From: a virus
DNA: 21,346 bases
Direction: 5' to 3' (one strand)
Virus record (IMG/VR): IMGVR_UViG_3300025889_016109
Location: 1 to 21,346 of that record
The translations under genes were made by a program, and so were the position numbers. The notes under the pieces are model-generated. The model made no database searches. It was not told where the DNA came from and saw nothing but the letters and a program-made list of their open reading frames with translations. Within the stretch, counting starts at the first letter, position 1. Every line of letters starts with the position of its first letter. Positions 15,026 to 21,346 of this stretch are shown here, piece after piece.

Positions 15026-15043
15026 CTCACACCTCGGAGGGTA

Positions 15044-15073
15044 GGGGGCGCGGCCCCGTAGAGCCGCGCCCCC
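15044..15073 (-). terminator. Perfect 11-bp GC hairpin after the major capsid gene (partial terminator or mRNA-end structure)
   Basis: GGGGGCGCGGC (15044..15054) and GCCGCGCCCCC (15063..15073) are perfect inverted repeats around an eight-base loop, beginning nine bases past the capsid stop codon. No T run follows on the minus strand, so a classical intrinsic terminator is incomplete. It could trim downstream transcription or protect the 3' end of capsid mRNA, raising capsid output over downstream genes. The arms are symmetric, so it would fold in either strand. Confidence 0.5.
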
Positions 15074-15082
15074 GCCTGTCAG

Positions 15083-15994
15083 CTAGGGCACGTTGCTGCC
15101 GATGATGCCGAACTCATAGGCCTTCGCGTAGAACGAGGCCTGGAACTTCGCAACCATGTTGACGAAGATCCCATCCTCGCTCGGCAGGACGTCGAGGGTC
15201 GGAGCCTCGCCCATCCAGATGCCGACGGGGCTCTTGTCGCGGTCGATCAAGAACCAGTCATCGTCATCGGTCGCGAACGGATGCACGATCACCTGGGCGT
15301 AGTTGGCGAAGGTGTTGGTCTGCATGTCCGCGCCGCTGTAGACGCTGCCGATGAGCTCCTTGGCGATGCGCTCATTCTTGGGCGACACCACCAGAACCAT
15401 GTTGCTGCCCGCCATGTTCATCGGGAGCGCCTGCTGGTTGCGGTAGTTGCGCAAGAGCTGCTTGGCCGCATCGAGCGTGGTCTCGCTCAGGGCCGCGACG
15501 AGCAGGTTGTCCTGCGTGCCAGCCGCCGCGGTCGTCTGAGCGAAGCCGAGGCCGGTGTCGATGAAGAACTTACCAACGCCGACCTGACCAGCGCCCGCGC
15601 CCGCCATCGGGTGAGCCGCCGTGAACAGACCGCCAAGTCCGTCAAAGAACAGCTTATTCACATTTTGCGCGGCGGCGTTGGCGAGCTGACGGCCCGCGTC
15701 GGCGGCGAGGTTGGTCGACCAGTTGAGCTGCGCCCACGGGACGCGGTGCTTCAACACGAACGCTTCCTGGGTGATCGTGCTGATGCCGCTCGTCAGGTCC
15801 GAGGCCGTGACCGAGGTCGTCGCCGAGGTGACCGACTGCGCGAGGCCGCCGGCGTTGGTCGCCATGAGGCGCGCCTGACCGCCCTCGTAGTCGAGAACCT
15901 CGCAGCAACGCGCGTAATCCTCGGTGGACTGCGCGAGTTGATCGACGAAGGTTTCCTGAGCGATCCTGATGACATTGTCGAGGCTGTTAGCCAT
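15083..15994 (-). CDS. Major capsid protein, 303 aa
   Basis: The gene follows the scaffold region and precedes connector genes, as expected for the shell protein. It has an AAGGA ribosome binding site eight bases before ATG 15994. The N-terminus is helical and acidic (MANSLDNVIRIAQETFVDQL). FVLKHRVPWAQLNWST comes near residue 80, LANAAAQNVNKLFFDGLGG near 105-120 and SNMVLVVSPKNERIAKELI near 195-215. The sequence WFLIDRDKSPVGIWMGEAP near 250 and ASFYAKAYEFGIIG at the end follow the order of HK97-fold coat proteins. They resemble most the Mu gpT-like or related subgroup (short N-arm, no obvious cleaved delta domain). Many copies would build the icosahedral shell around the scaffold. The assignment as capsid is strong, the subfamily is not certain. 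Confidence 0.85.
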   Translation of the reverse strand: MANSLDNVIRIAQETFVDQLAQSTEDYARCCEVLDYEGGQARLMATNAGGLAQSVTSATTSVTASDLTSGISTITQEAFVLKHRVPWAQLNWSTNLAADAGRQLANAAAQNVNKLFFDGLGGLFTAAHPMAGAGAGQVGVGKFFIDTGLGFAQTTAAAGTQDNLLVAALSETTLDAAKQLLRNYRNQQALPMNMAGSNMVLVVSPKNERIAKELIGSVYSGADMQTNTFANYAQVIVHPFATDDDDWFLIDRDKSPVGIWMGEAPTLDVLPSEDGIFVNMVAKFQASFYAKAYEFGIIGSNVP

Positions 15995-16005
15995 GATTCA
16001 GATCC

Positions 16006-16389
16006 TTAGTGCATCAGACCCGCGCGGCGGGCCTCCTCGATGCGCTGTGCGCGCTCCTTGCGCGCTGCGATGTAGTCCTGCTCGGTCTTGACGTACACGA
16101 TCGCGCCCTGCGGATAGCCGGTCACCGTCTGCAGGCCGTCCAATCGGATCCAGCCCTTGCCGGTGTAGCGGACATCCAAAGCCGCGATCTGCCCCTCAGG
16201 AAGAGCCGGATCGACGATGGCAGAGCGCCAGCCGTCGGGCAGACCGAGCACACGCCCAGGCTGCATATCAGCGTACGAGGAGCGGTCTTTGCGCCGCGCG
16301 CGCGCTGCCTCCACCGCCTCCGGGGTCGGCAGGGCAAGCTCGGCCGGTGCTTTCGGCTGCTCTTCGATCTTCTTGGTCTTGGTCGCCAT
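16006..16389 (-). CDS. Hypothetical head-module protein, 127 aa
   Basis: I do not recognise a family. ATG 16389 has GGAGGTG about five bases upstream, a strong signal that argues for abundant product. The N-terminus is Lys/Glu/Pro-rich and disordered (MATKTKKIEEQPKAPAEL). A short folded core follows (VLGLPDGWRSAIVDPALPEG, GWIRLDGLQTVTGYPQGAIVY), and the C-terminal helix is charged (YIAARKERAQRIEEARRAG). It lies between scaffold and capsid genes, with only 11 bases to the capsid start. A head-assembly accessory or minor capsid role is possible. Confidence 0.5.
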   Translation of the reverse strand: MATKTKKIEEQPKAPAELALPTPEAVEAARARRKDRSSYADMQPGRVLGLPDGWRSAIVDPALPEGQIAALDVRYTGKGWIRLDGLQTVTGYPQGAIVYVKTEQDYIAARKERAQRIEEARRAGLMH

Positions 16390-16409
16390 TAGGCACCTCC
16401 GCGCGGATC

Positions 16410-16961
16410 TTACCGCTTGTCGAACATTGCCTGCAAGCTTTTCGCCGACACCAGCGTCGATCGACGCTGACCCGTCAGGATCTGCGCCACCGCGCTAGAC
16501 CGCTCGCCGATGGCCGCCAGCGGCGAGGGTGCCGGCGTGGCCGCCTTGACCGTCTCCGGGTGTTGCTTGATCCACGCCTCGAGCGCTTTCGCGCCGTCAG
16601 CCGTGCGCGGGTCGAGATCGGGCACGTACTCATGGTACGCCGGCAGCACGCCAGCGCGATCGAGCGCCGCCGATCGGGCCTCGCTACGCAGCCGCGCCCG
16701 CTCGGTCTCGACCTCGGCCCGCCATGCGATGCGCTCGGCCTCCAGCCGCTCGGCCTCGGTCATGGCCGCCTGTGTCGCCTCGTCGGCTGCTGCGTCGGCG
16801 GCGGCCTTGGCTGCGCGGAGCTCGGCGAGCTGCTCCTGCATCGCCGCGAGCTGCGCGCTGTAGTCCGGTGCCGTCGTGGTCTCGGCCTGCGTGGCCGGCG
16901 TGGCCGGCGTGGCCGGCGTGGTTTCGGCCGGCTGGGTCTGCTCTGTCGTCTGCTCGTCCAT
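16410..16961 (-). CDS. Capsid scaffold protein, 183 aa
   Basis: The start is ATG 16961, preceded by GGGGGAGAG; the frame open further upstream to 17315 lies inside the neighbouring gene and is not used. The N-terminus is a low-complexity Thr/Pro/Ala/Glu segment with repeated TPA units. Residues about 35-100 are a charged coiled coil (MQEQLAELRAAKAAADAAA, ATQAAMTEAERLEAERIAW). The C-terminal part, from RAGVLPAYHEYVPDLDP through ALEAWIKQHPETVKA to a basic end (SAKSLQAMFDKR), fits the C-terminal helices of scaffolds that bind coat protein. Position just before the capsid region fits. It would assemble inside the procapsid and leave before DNA packaging. Exit could be by proteolysis or through pores; no protease is seen. 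Confidence 0.72.
   Translation of the reverse strand: MDEQTTEQTQPAETTPATPATPATQAETTTAPDYSAQLAAMQEQLAELRAAKAAADAAADEATQAAMTEAERLEAERIAWRAEVETERARLRSEARSAALDRAGVLPAYHEYVPDLDPRTADGAKALEAWIKQHPETVKAATPAPSPLAAIGERSSAVAQILTGQRRSTLVSAKSLQAMFDKR
16891..16917. repeat. Three tandem 9-bp repeats in the scaffold gene
   Basis: The unit GTGGCCGGC is present three times in a row on the plus strand, with a partial fourth GTGG. On the minus strand it encodes the Thr-Pro-Ala repeats of the scaffold N-terminus. Such in-frame repeats can change copy number by slippage, altering linker length. Confidence 0.75.
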
Positions 16962-16969
16962 CTCTCCCC

Positions 16970-17626
16970 CTATAGATACCGGGTCACGCGCCCGGCTTCG
17001 ATGTCGGCTGCTAGCTCCCGTGCAAGGATTGCATCGCCGCTCGTCGATGTGATCTGCGTCCGACCGCCGAACGCGAGCGCCCGCGCCGCTAGCGCGGTGA
17101 GCGCCGTTCCCACGCCCTGGATCTCTCGGAACGTCGGCTGGATCGGATTGAGCCGCAGCCGCTTCCAGACCTGCGCCCCCTTCTGTCGATTGGCGACAAG
17201 CACGCGCTGATTCGTCCCGCGCTTGTTCGCCTTGATCCTGCTGCCGAGCGAGCGCCCCGCGAACTCGATCACAGCGCCGACAACGCCGAAGTTGCGGACA
17301 CGTAGGCCGCTCCACATGCCGCCCGTGACATTGCCGGGGATGGTGCGGCCGGTCTCGCCGTGCATCGCCTCACTGCCAGCAAACGAGCGCTTGCGCGTGC
17401 CGATCGCCTGCGCGTAACTCTCGCTGATGATGTACGGCCGGCGGGTGCTGTAGGGCCGCGACTGCGAGGCGAAATCGCCGCGCATCGCCCGCGCGCGCGT
17501 CGTGCGTGCCAGCCGCGCCGCCGTCGTCAGCGCCGCCGAAAGCCGGCCGATCGCCTGTAGGTCGTTGGCCGCGATCGCCTGCTTGACCGTCTTACCGCCG
17601 ACGCGCACCTCGATCGGATCGCTCAT
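16970..17626 (-). CDS. Unrecognised 218-aa protein between portal and scaffold
   Basis: ATG 17626 overlaps the portal stop as ATGA, so the two are probably translated together. The first half is helical with many Ala/Arg (AIAANDLQAIGRLSAALTTA, then RLARTTRARAMRGDFASQS). The middle, GGMWSGLRVRNFGVVGAVIE and then FAGRSLGSRIKANKRGTNQR, resembles the strand-turn regions of HK97 gp10-like and minor head or tail-completion proteins. The C-terminal part ends in a helix (AILARELAADIEAGRVTRYL). No protease triad is evident. I have not identified it with confidence; a minor head or connector protein is the best guess by context. Confidence 0.45.
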   Translation of the reverse strand: MSDPIEVRVGGKTVKQAIAANDLQAIGRLSAALTTAARLARTTRARAMRGDFASQSRPYSTRRPYIISESYAQAIGTRKRSFAGSEAMHGETGRTIPGNVTGGMWSGLRVRNFGVVGAVIEFAGRSLGSRIKANKRGTNQRVLVANRQKGAQVWKRLRLNPIQPTFREIQGVGTALTALAARALAFGGRTQITSTSGDAILARELAADIEAGRVTRYL

Positions 17627-18999
17627 GCTGCCCCCGTCGGCGGCGTCGGCGGCGTCGCGCCAAGCGCCAGACCGAGATCCCGCACCTCGGCCAGATTCTG
17701 CGCAATGCGCGCCCGCGCACCCTCGCGGCTTAGGCCGTCGCGCGCCATGAGGTAATCCACCGGCGACAGCGTGCCGGCCGCCATCTGTAGCTGCACCGCT
17801 TGGGCCTCGTGCAGCGGGTCGGCGTAGGGCAGGAACTTCGCGAACCGCAGCGATACGCCAATATCGTCGGGGATCTGTAGCGGGTCGGTGCGATTGGCGA
17901 TCTTCGCCATCAAGCGCAGCATCTCGCCCTCGGCCTGCTCGAAGATCGGGATGTAGCGCTGCGCTGCGTCCACGCGATCCCGTGCGTCGGCGGCCCTGGC
18001 CGTGGCCGTGGTGCTCGTGTTGTTTTTCAGGAACGCATCCGGCGACAGGTCGAACATCGAGCAGAGCAGCCGCAGCCGGGCCTCGTTCCACGACGTGATC
18101 TGCGCGAGCGGCGGCTGGCCCTGCACGATCCGCAGCGTCGGGCTCGGCGCGGTCGGATCCATGCTGTAGAGCGCCAAGACTTTCTCGGGCCCGACCTGGA
18201 GCTCCTCGACCATCTGCCCGAGCTGCGCGCCCTCTAGCACGCGCTGGCCCCACGCCTGCGTGTGCACCAGTAGCTCGGTGTCGCTCTCCTGGATCATCAG
18301 CGCGATCGCCGCGTTTAGGATCGCGTCATTGATCGGCGCCTCGTAGCGGCCGGGCATCGGCGACTCGGACCGAATGCCGACCGCCGGGATCATGCCGAGG
18401 CCGTGCGCGATGCTGTCGCCGATCAGCGGCATCTTGCCGTCAGCGGTCTGGTACCACGCCTCGGTCGCGCTGAGGTACATCTCGCCGTACACCACCGCCC
18501 CGGCCTCGTTCTGCATCGGGACCTTGCAGCGGACCGCCTTGGCCGCTTGCAGGTCGTAGGCGTGCATGACGTCGCCGTACTCAAGATCGAACTGCCACGG
18601 CGAGAACACCTGCCACCGGAACGCGCCCGCCCGGTCTCGGATCGGGACGCAGATCACCGTCTGCTGGACGAGCAGCTCGCGGTGGATGTGGAGCATGGTC
18701 TCGTCGATCCGGCTGGCGTCGTACAGCGCGCGGAGCTTCTGGAACACCGGCGCGGGCAAAGTCGCGTCACCGAACCGGCGCACCACCGGCCGCGCGTACA
18801 GAGCGCCCGACAGCTCGTGCGCGTACCGCTGCACCAGCGGGACGTATCGCTCCTGAATGCCGCGCGTGCGAGGAAACGTCTTCGCCAGCTCGGCCGCGAT
18901 CGATCGGTAGTCGCCGCGCAATAGCTCGTCAATCTGGCGAGATCGCGCACGAAACCTGGTCTCGTTCAGGACGTCGACATCACCACCGAAAAGCAGCAT
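17623..18999 (-). CDS. Portal protein, 458 aa
   Basis: Portal proteins form the dodecameric channel at one capsid vertex, where the terminase docks and the tail attaches. This gene follows the large terminase after a 51-base gap and has a GGAGGTG ribosome binding site. The length of 458 residues is typical. Useful stretches are RYVPLVQRYAHELSGALYAR, a wing-like region WQVFSPWQFDLEYGDVMHAY and a stem-like helical region (APINDAILNAAIALMIQES). Then come SWNEARLRLLCSMFDLSPDA and a helix-rich C-terminus (EQAEGEMLRLMAKIANRT). The extreme C-terminus ends in TPPTPPTGAA, encoded by a short 9-base repeat (GTCGGCGGC twice on the plus strand). The fold family (lambda-like or HK97-like) is not resolved by eye. 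Confidence 0.8.
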   Translation of the reverse strand: MLLFGGDVDVLNETRFRARSRQIDELLRGDYRSIAAELAKTFPRTRGIQERYVPLVQRYAHELSGALYARPVVRRFGDATLPAPVFQKLRALYDASRIDETMLHIHRELLVQQTVICVPIRDRAGAFRWQVFSPWQFDLEYGDVMHAYDLQAAKAVRCKVPMQNEAGAVVYGEMYLSATEAWYQTADGKMPLIGDSIAHGLGMIPAVGIRSESPMPGRYEAPINDAILNAAIALMIQESDTELLVHTQAWGQRVLEGAQLGQMVEELQVGPEKVLALYSMDPTAPSPTLRIVQGQPPLAQITSWNEARLRLLCSMFDLSPDAFLKNNTSTTATARAADARDRVDAAQRYIPIFEQAEGEMLRLMAKIANRTDPLQIPDDIGVSLRFAKFLPYADPLHEAQAVQLQMAAGTLSPVDYLMARDGLSREGARARIAQNLAEVRDLGLALGATPPTPPTGAA

Positions 19000-19050
19000 C
19001 GGACACCTCCACCGGCCGCAGTCTACCGCCGCCGACGCGCCGCGTCACGC

Positions 19051-20436
19051 CTAGAAGTGCGCGACGTTTGGACCCTCGTTGCGCCCGGTGAACAGGCCGT
19101 CCGGCCCGCGCGTGTGCCGTAGTGGCAGACGCCCGGCGTGCAGGTCGGGGAACCGCAGGCCGGCGACGATCGCATAGCGCAAGCTGTCGATCGCGTGGTC
19201 GTGCACGTTGTCCTTGTAGATCCGGTCGGTCGGCGTACCGCTACGGTCGCAGACGTACCGATAACCCTGCATCGACGGCACGATCCCCTGTAGATCGCCG
19301 TCGTACGTGCGCGGCAGGCTCGACGAGAACAGCAACGTCGGCGGGGCATCGACCGGTGCGAGCATGTCCGAGACCGCCGTCACGCCGTGCCGCACGTACT
19401 GGTCGTGTCGCGTCGATAGCGGCATCACGATCGTGCGTCGCGAGCCCCATACCGAGCGGAGCCATTGATTCTCGCTAGGGATCGCGCGGTCTGCCGCGAT
19501 GAGGTACGGCGCGCGGCTGTACGTGTCGATCATCGTCTGCACCGTCTGCCGCCAGTGTCCAGACGACCTCGGCCGCTCGACGCGCTCGTCTACCACGATC
19601 CACCGGCCATCCGGCAGCACCTGGATCGCCACCGCCACCGCTCGCGCGACGCCCCAGTCAACGCCGAACACCCACCGCGCGCCGGCCTCGTGCGCTCGCC
19701 AATCGTGCGCGATGATATGACGCGCCGTGTCAAACTCAGGGAACACCACCGACGACGGTCGCAGCGCGTAGGCCATGACCTCCTGTTGATAGCGCCGCTC
19801 GCTCATGGCCTTGCGCCAGCTCTCGATAACGTCGCGACCTAGATAGGGATTGTCCCAGCTAGTGCAGCGCGTGACCCACCACGCCGGATCGCGCTCGGAC
19901 TGCCGATCGGCAAAGAGCCGGGTGATGCCGCGCATCCCGTTCGGGCTCGAAGCAACCGCCAGACCGGGGCGCGGGCAGGGTAGGCGCACCGTCGCCGCTA
20001 CCGTCTCCCATACTGTGATCTCGTCGGTCTCGGACCAGCAAACCTCGTCGAGCGCGCACCAAGCCAGATTCTGCCCGCGCAATTTGTCGATCCGCTCGTA
20101 GCCGCGCCAATGGACCGTCGCGCCATTGCGGAGCTCGAGCACCTGATCGGCCTTGGAGTACCGCTGCACGTAGTCAATGCCGGTCGCGCGCCGGAGCGTC
20201 TCTAGGTGGTCTCGCAGGAACGGCAGAAGATTCCTGCTCAGGTCGCGCTCGGTACGACCGAGCAGCGCGCCGGGTACGCCTGGATTCGCCAGCGCTCGCA
20301 GTAGGACGTCGAGCGTCAGCGTCCACGATTTGCCCGCGCCGCGACCAGCGCAGAAGAACCGATGCCTCGACGGGCTCGTCAAGAACTCCACCTGCTTTCG
20401 GTACGGCCCGAAGACCTCGACGAGATCGAGCTGCAC
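19051..20436 (-). CDS. terL: Terminase large subunit, 461 aa
   Basis: This is the DNA-packaging motor, an ATPase and nuclease that works at the portal. Numbering from GTG 20436, Walker A is GRGAGKS at 31-37, Walker B is LAWCALDE at 124-131 and the coupling motif SSPNG is at 163-167. The RNase H-like nuclease shows VFGVDWG (Asp260), AADRA (Asp316) and HDHAIDSLRYAI (Asp417) as likely metal ligands. The start GTG shares one base with the stop of the small subunit (TAGTG) and has GAGG seven bases upstream. An alternative GTG at 20463 has no ribosome binding site. Length and motif order are typical. The packaging type (cos or headful) cannot be read from this. Confidence 0.9.
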   Translation of the reverse strand: MQLDLVEVFGPYRKQVEFLTSPSRHRFFCAGRGAGKSWTLTLDVLLRALANPGVPGALLGRTERDLSRNLLPFLRDHLETLRRATGIDYVQRYSKADQVLELRNGATVHWRGYERIDKLRGQNLAWCALDEVCWSETDEITVWETVAATVRLPCPRPGLAVASSPNGMRGITRLFADRQSERDPAWWVTRCTSWDNPYLGRDVIESWRKAMSERRYQQEVMAYALRPSSVVFPEFDTARHIIAHDWRAHEAGARWVFGVDWGVARAVAVAIQVLPDGRWIVVDERVERPRSSGHWRQTVQTMIDTYSRAPYLIAADRAIPSENQWLRSVWGSRRTIVMPLSTRHDQYVRHGVTAVSDMLAPVDAPPTLLFSSSLPRTYDGDLQGIVPSMQGYRYVCDRSGTPTDRIYKDNVHDHAIDSLRYAIVAGLRFPDLHAGRLPLRHTRGPDGLFTGRNEGPNVAHF

Positions 20437-21194
20437 TAGCTGACCTCGATCGCGTCGCCGCACATGCCGGGAGCGGCGCTCGGCGTCGGGCTCTCGACCA
20501 TCGCCGGCGAATCGAGCGACACGCTGATCTGTAGCGGCGGCACCTCGGCCACGTCTGCCTGCCGACTGGCGATCTCTAGCGCGCGGCCTGACAGGCCCGA
20601 GAGCCGCGTCACCGTCGTGAGGTAGTGCTGCGGATCGAGGCGGCCGGCGGCGAACTCAGCCTCGGCGACCTGTAGCGCTCGGATCCACGTCGCCTGCATG
20701 GTCTCCATCGTGAGCTGCGGAGGATCCTGGATCTCGGCTCGCTCCTGCTCGGTCGGCGGGTCGGGACGACGGCGGCGGCCTCGGCCGTAGTCGTCGGGGA
20801 TGATCCGCTCGAGCAGCCACGCCGCCGCCTTCGCGTCGCCTGTGCTGGCCGCTGCGTGCATGACGTCCAAGAGCCGCGACTCGCAGTGCGACTGCGCCGC
20901 GTACATCTGCTCCTGGAACTCGCTCAGCTCCGGGTTGCGCATCCACATGTCGAACACGCGCGGGGTGATGCCGGCGAGACCGCATGCGCCGTTGGTGCTC
21001 ATGCCCTTGCGGAACGCCTCAACCAGGATCGCCTCGACCTCCGGCGTCCTCTTCGTCTTCCGGCCGATCTTGGCCCCATGCTGCTCCGATGATGCGATCA
21101 AGGCGGGCTCGGCCGTGCGCGGCTTGCGGCGTGGTTTCGTCTCGCGCTTGCGCGGCGAGCGCTGCGGCTTCGCGCCGTTTGGATCGTCTGCCAT
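20436..21194 (-). CDS. terS: Terminase small subunit, 252 aa
   Basis: This first gene of the leftward set recognises phage DNA and passes it to the large subunit. Residues 1-45 are basic and disordered (KPQRSPRKRETKPRRKPRT). Residues about 50-85 hold a helix-turn-helix (EAILVEAFRKGMSTNGACGL then AGITPRVFDMWMR), the usual DNA-binding element. A helix and AAAWLLERIIPDDYGRGRRRR follow, a frequent small-terminase element of the WLLE...P..YGR type. The C-terminal region is helical (LQVAEAEFAAGRLDPQHYL, GRALEIASRQADV) and ends in a flexible Pro/Ser tail. ATG 21194 has GAGG eight bases upstream. It shares one base with the large-subunit start. Confidence 0.82.
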   Translation of the reverse strand: MADDPNGAKPQRSPRKRETKPRRKPRTAEPALIASSEQHGAKIGRKTKRTPEVEAILVEAFRKGMSTNGACGLAGITPRVFDMWMRNPELSEFQEQMYAAQSHCESRLLDVMHAAASTGDAKAAAWLLERIIPDDYGRGRRRRPDPPTEQERAEIQDPPQLTMETMQATWIRALQVAEAEFAAGRLDPQHYLTTVTRLSGLSGRALEIASRQADVAEVPPLQISVSLDSPAMVESPTPSAAPGMCGDAIEVS

Positions 21195-21346
21195 AGCTGC
21201 CGCCTCTCCCTAGATCCTGCCGCCATCCCTTGGGCTTGCGTCCTCTCATGGTCGCGCCAGCCGTGCCAGGAATCGGGCCGCGTTTGCTGTGTGCTTTGTA
21301 AGTATGCGAAACCATTTGCGCAGAAAAAGCGCGGCGAGGAGGGAAC
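21195..21346. other. Leader region upstream of the packaging genes
   Basis: This end of the window has no gene I can support. From about 21287 to 21330 it is the most AT-rich intergenic stretch, containing AAACCATTTGCGCAGAAAAA on the plus strand. That would suit a promoter for the leftward genes. I found no convincing -35/-10 pair. The purine run GAGGAGGGAAC at 21336..21346 could be a ribosome binding site for a rightward gene beginning beyond the window, which would make this a divergent promoter region. Confidence 0.25.

Noticed and set aside
15281-16009. 242-codon open frame opposite the capsid gene
   Set aside because: It is the complement of the clearly coding capsid gene and its composition is typical of antisense GC-rich DNA.
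16410-17315. Long 301-codon version of the scaffold gene
   Set aside because: The added N-terminal part lies inside the portal-coupled 218-aa gene and is Arg-rich antisense-like sequence. ATG 16961 has its own ribosome binding site.
19034-19046. Five-base-pair hairpin GACGC/GCGTC after the large terminase stop
   Set aside because: A stem this short is expected by chance in such GC-rich DNA, and no T run follows.
21019-21315. Open frame on the minus strand starting at ATG 21315 (98 aa), with MRGRKPKGW reminiscent of terminase small subunits
   Set aside because: It has no ribosome binding site, its third-position GC is lower than that of its neighbours, and most of it overlaps the well-supported small terminase gene in another frame.
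1-21346. tRNA, rRNA, CRISPR arrays, insertion sequences, integrase and att sites
   Set aside because: No cloverleaf, spaced repeat array, transposase motif or recombinase motif could be seen on either strand.

Overview
This window is a densely packed piece of a tailed bacteriophage or prophage genome, very GC-rich (about two thirds G+C by eye). It covers the DNA-packaging, head and tail modules of a siphovirus-like phage (long tail with tape measure, no contractile sheath seen) plus a lysis region. A likely inner-membrane spanin and a peptidoglycan transglycosylase suggest a Gram-negative, GC-rich host. This is an inference; nothing in the window identifies the host or shows whether the phage is temperate.

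Layout. Positions 1..1863 read rightward: the end of an SLT-type lytic transglycosylase (cut by the window edge), an Rz-like inner-membrane spanin, a small protein with a signal peptide and a C-terminal membrane anchor, a Cys-rich 104-residue protein, and a probable NlpC/P60- or CHAP-like cysteine endopeptidase. Positions 1878..21194 read leftward as one almost gap-free set of 22 genes (counting the frameshift product with its parent). In transcription order from the right these are: small terminase, large terminase, portal, an unrecognised 218-residue protein, scaffold, an unrecognised 127-residue protein, major capsid protein, a small beta-rich protein, a LamG-like protein, a probable head-tail connector, a tail-terminator candidate, the major tail (tube) protein, the two-frame tail assembly chaperone, the tape measure, two distal tail proteins, a very large hub/baseplate-type protein, two tail-tip proteins, an XhlA-like protein, a holin-like protein and a small conserved phage protein. 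The two gene sets converge with only 14 bases between stop codons.

How it works together. The terminase pumps DNA through the portal into a shell built by scaffold and capsid protein. Connector and terminator proteins join the shell to a tube whose length is set by the 769-residue tape measure. The chaperone pair G/GT would load the tape measure. Most leftward neighbours are joined by ATGA, GTGA, TGATG or TAGTG stop/start overlaps, so translation is probably coupled throughout.

The clearest special element is a programmed -1 ribosomal frameshift site at 10894..10943. It has two overlapping slippery heptamers (GGGGGGT and GGGTTTT) followed within a few bases by an 11-base-pair stem interrupted by one small internal loop, exactly where tail assembly chaperone frameshifts occur. 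Other points of note are lysis functions split between converging strands, a LamG-like lectin fold inside the head-neck genes, a perfect 11-bp hairpin right after the capsid gene, and no recognisable head maturation protease. I found no tRNA, rRNA, CRISPR array, insertion sequence, integrase or attachment site.
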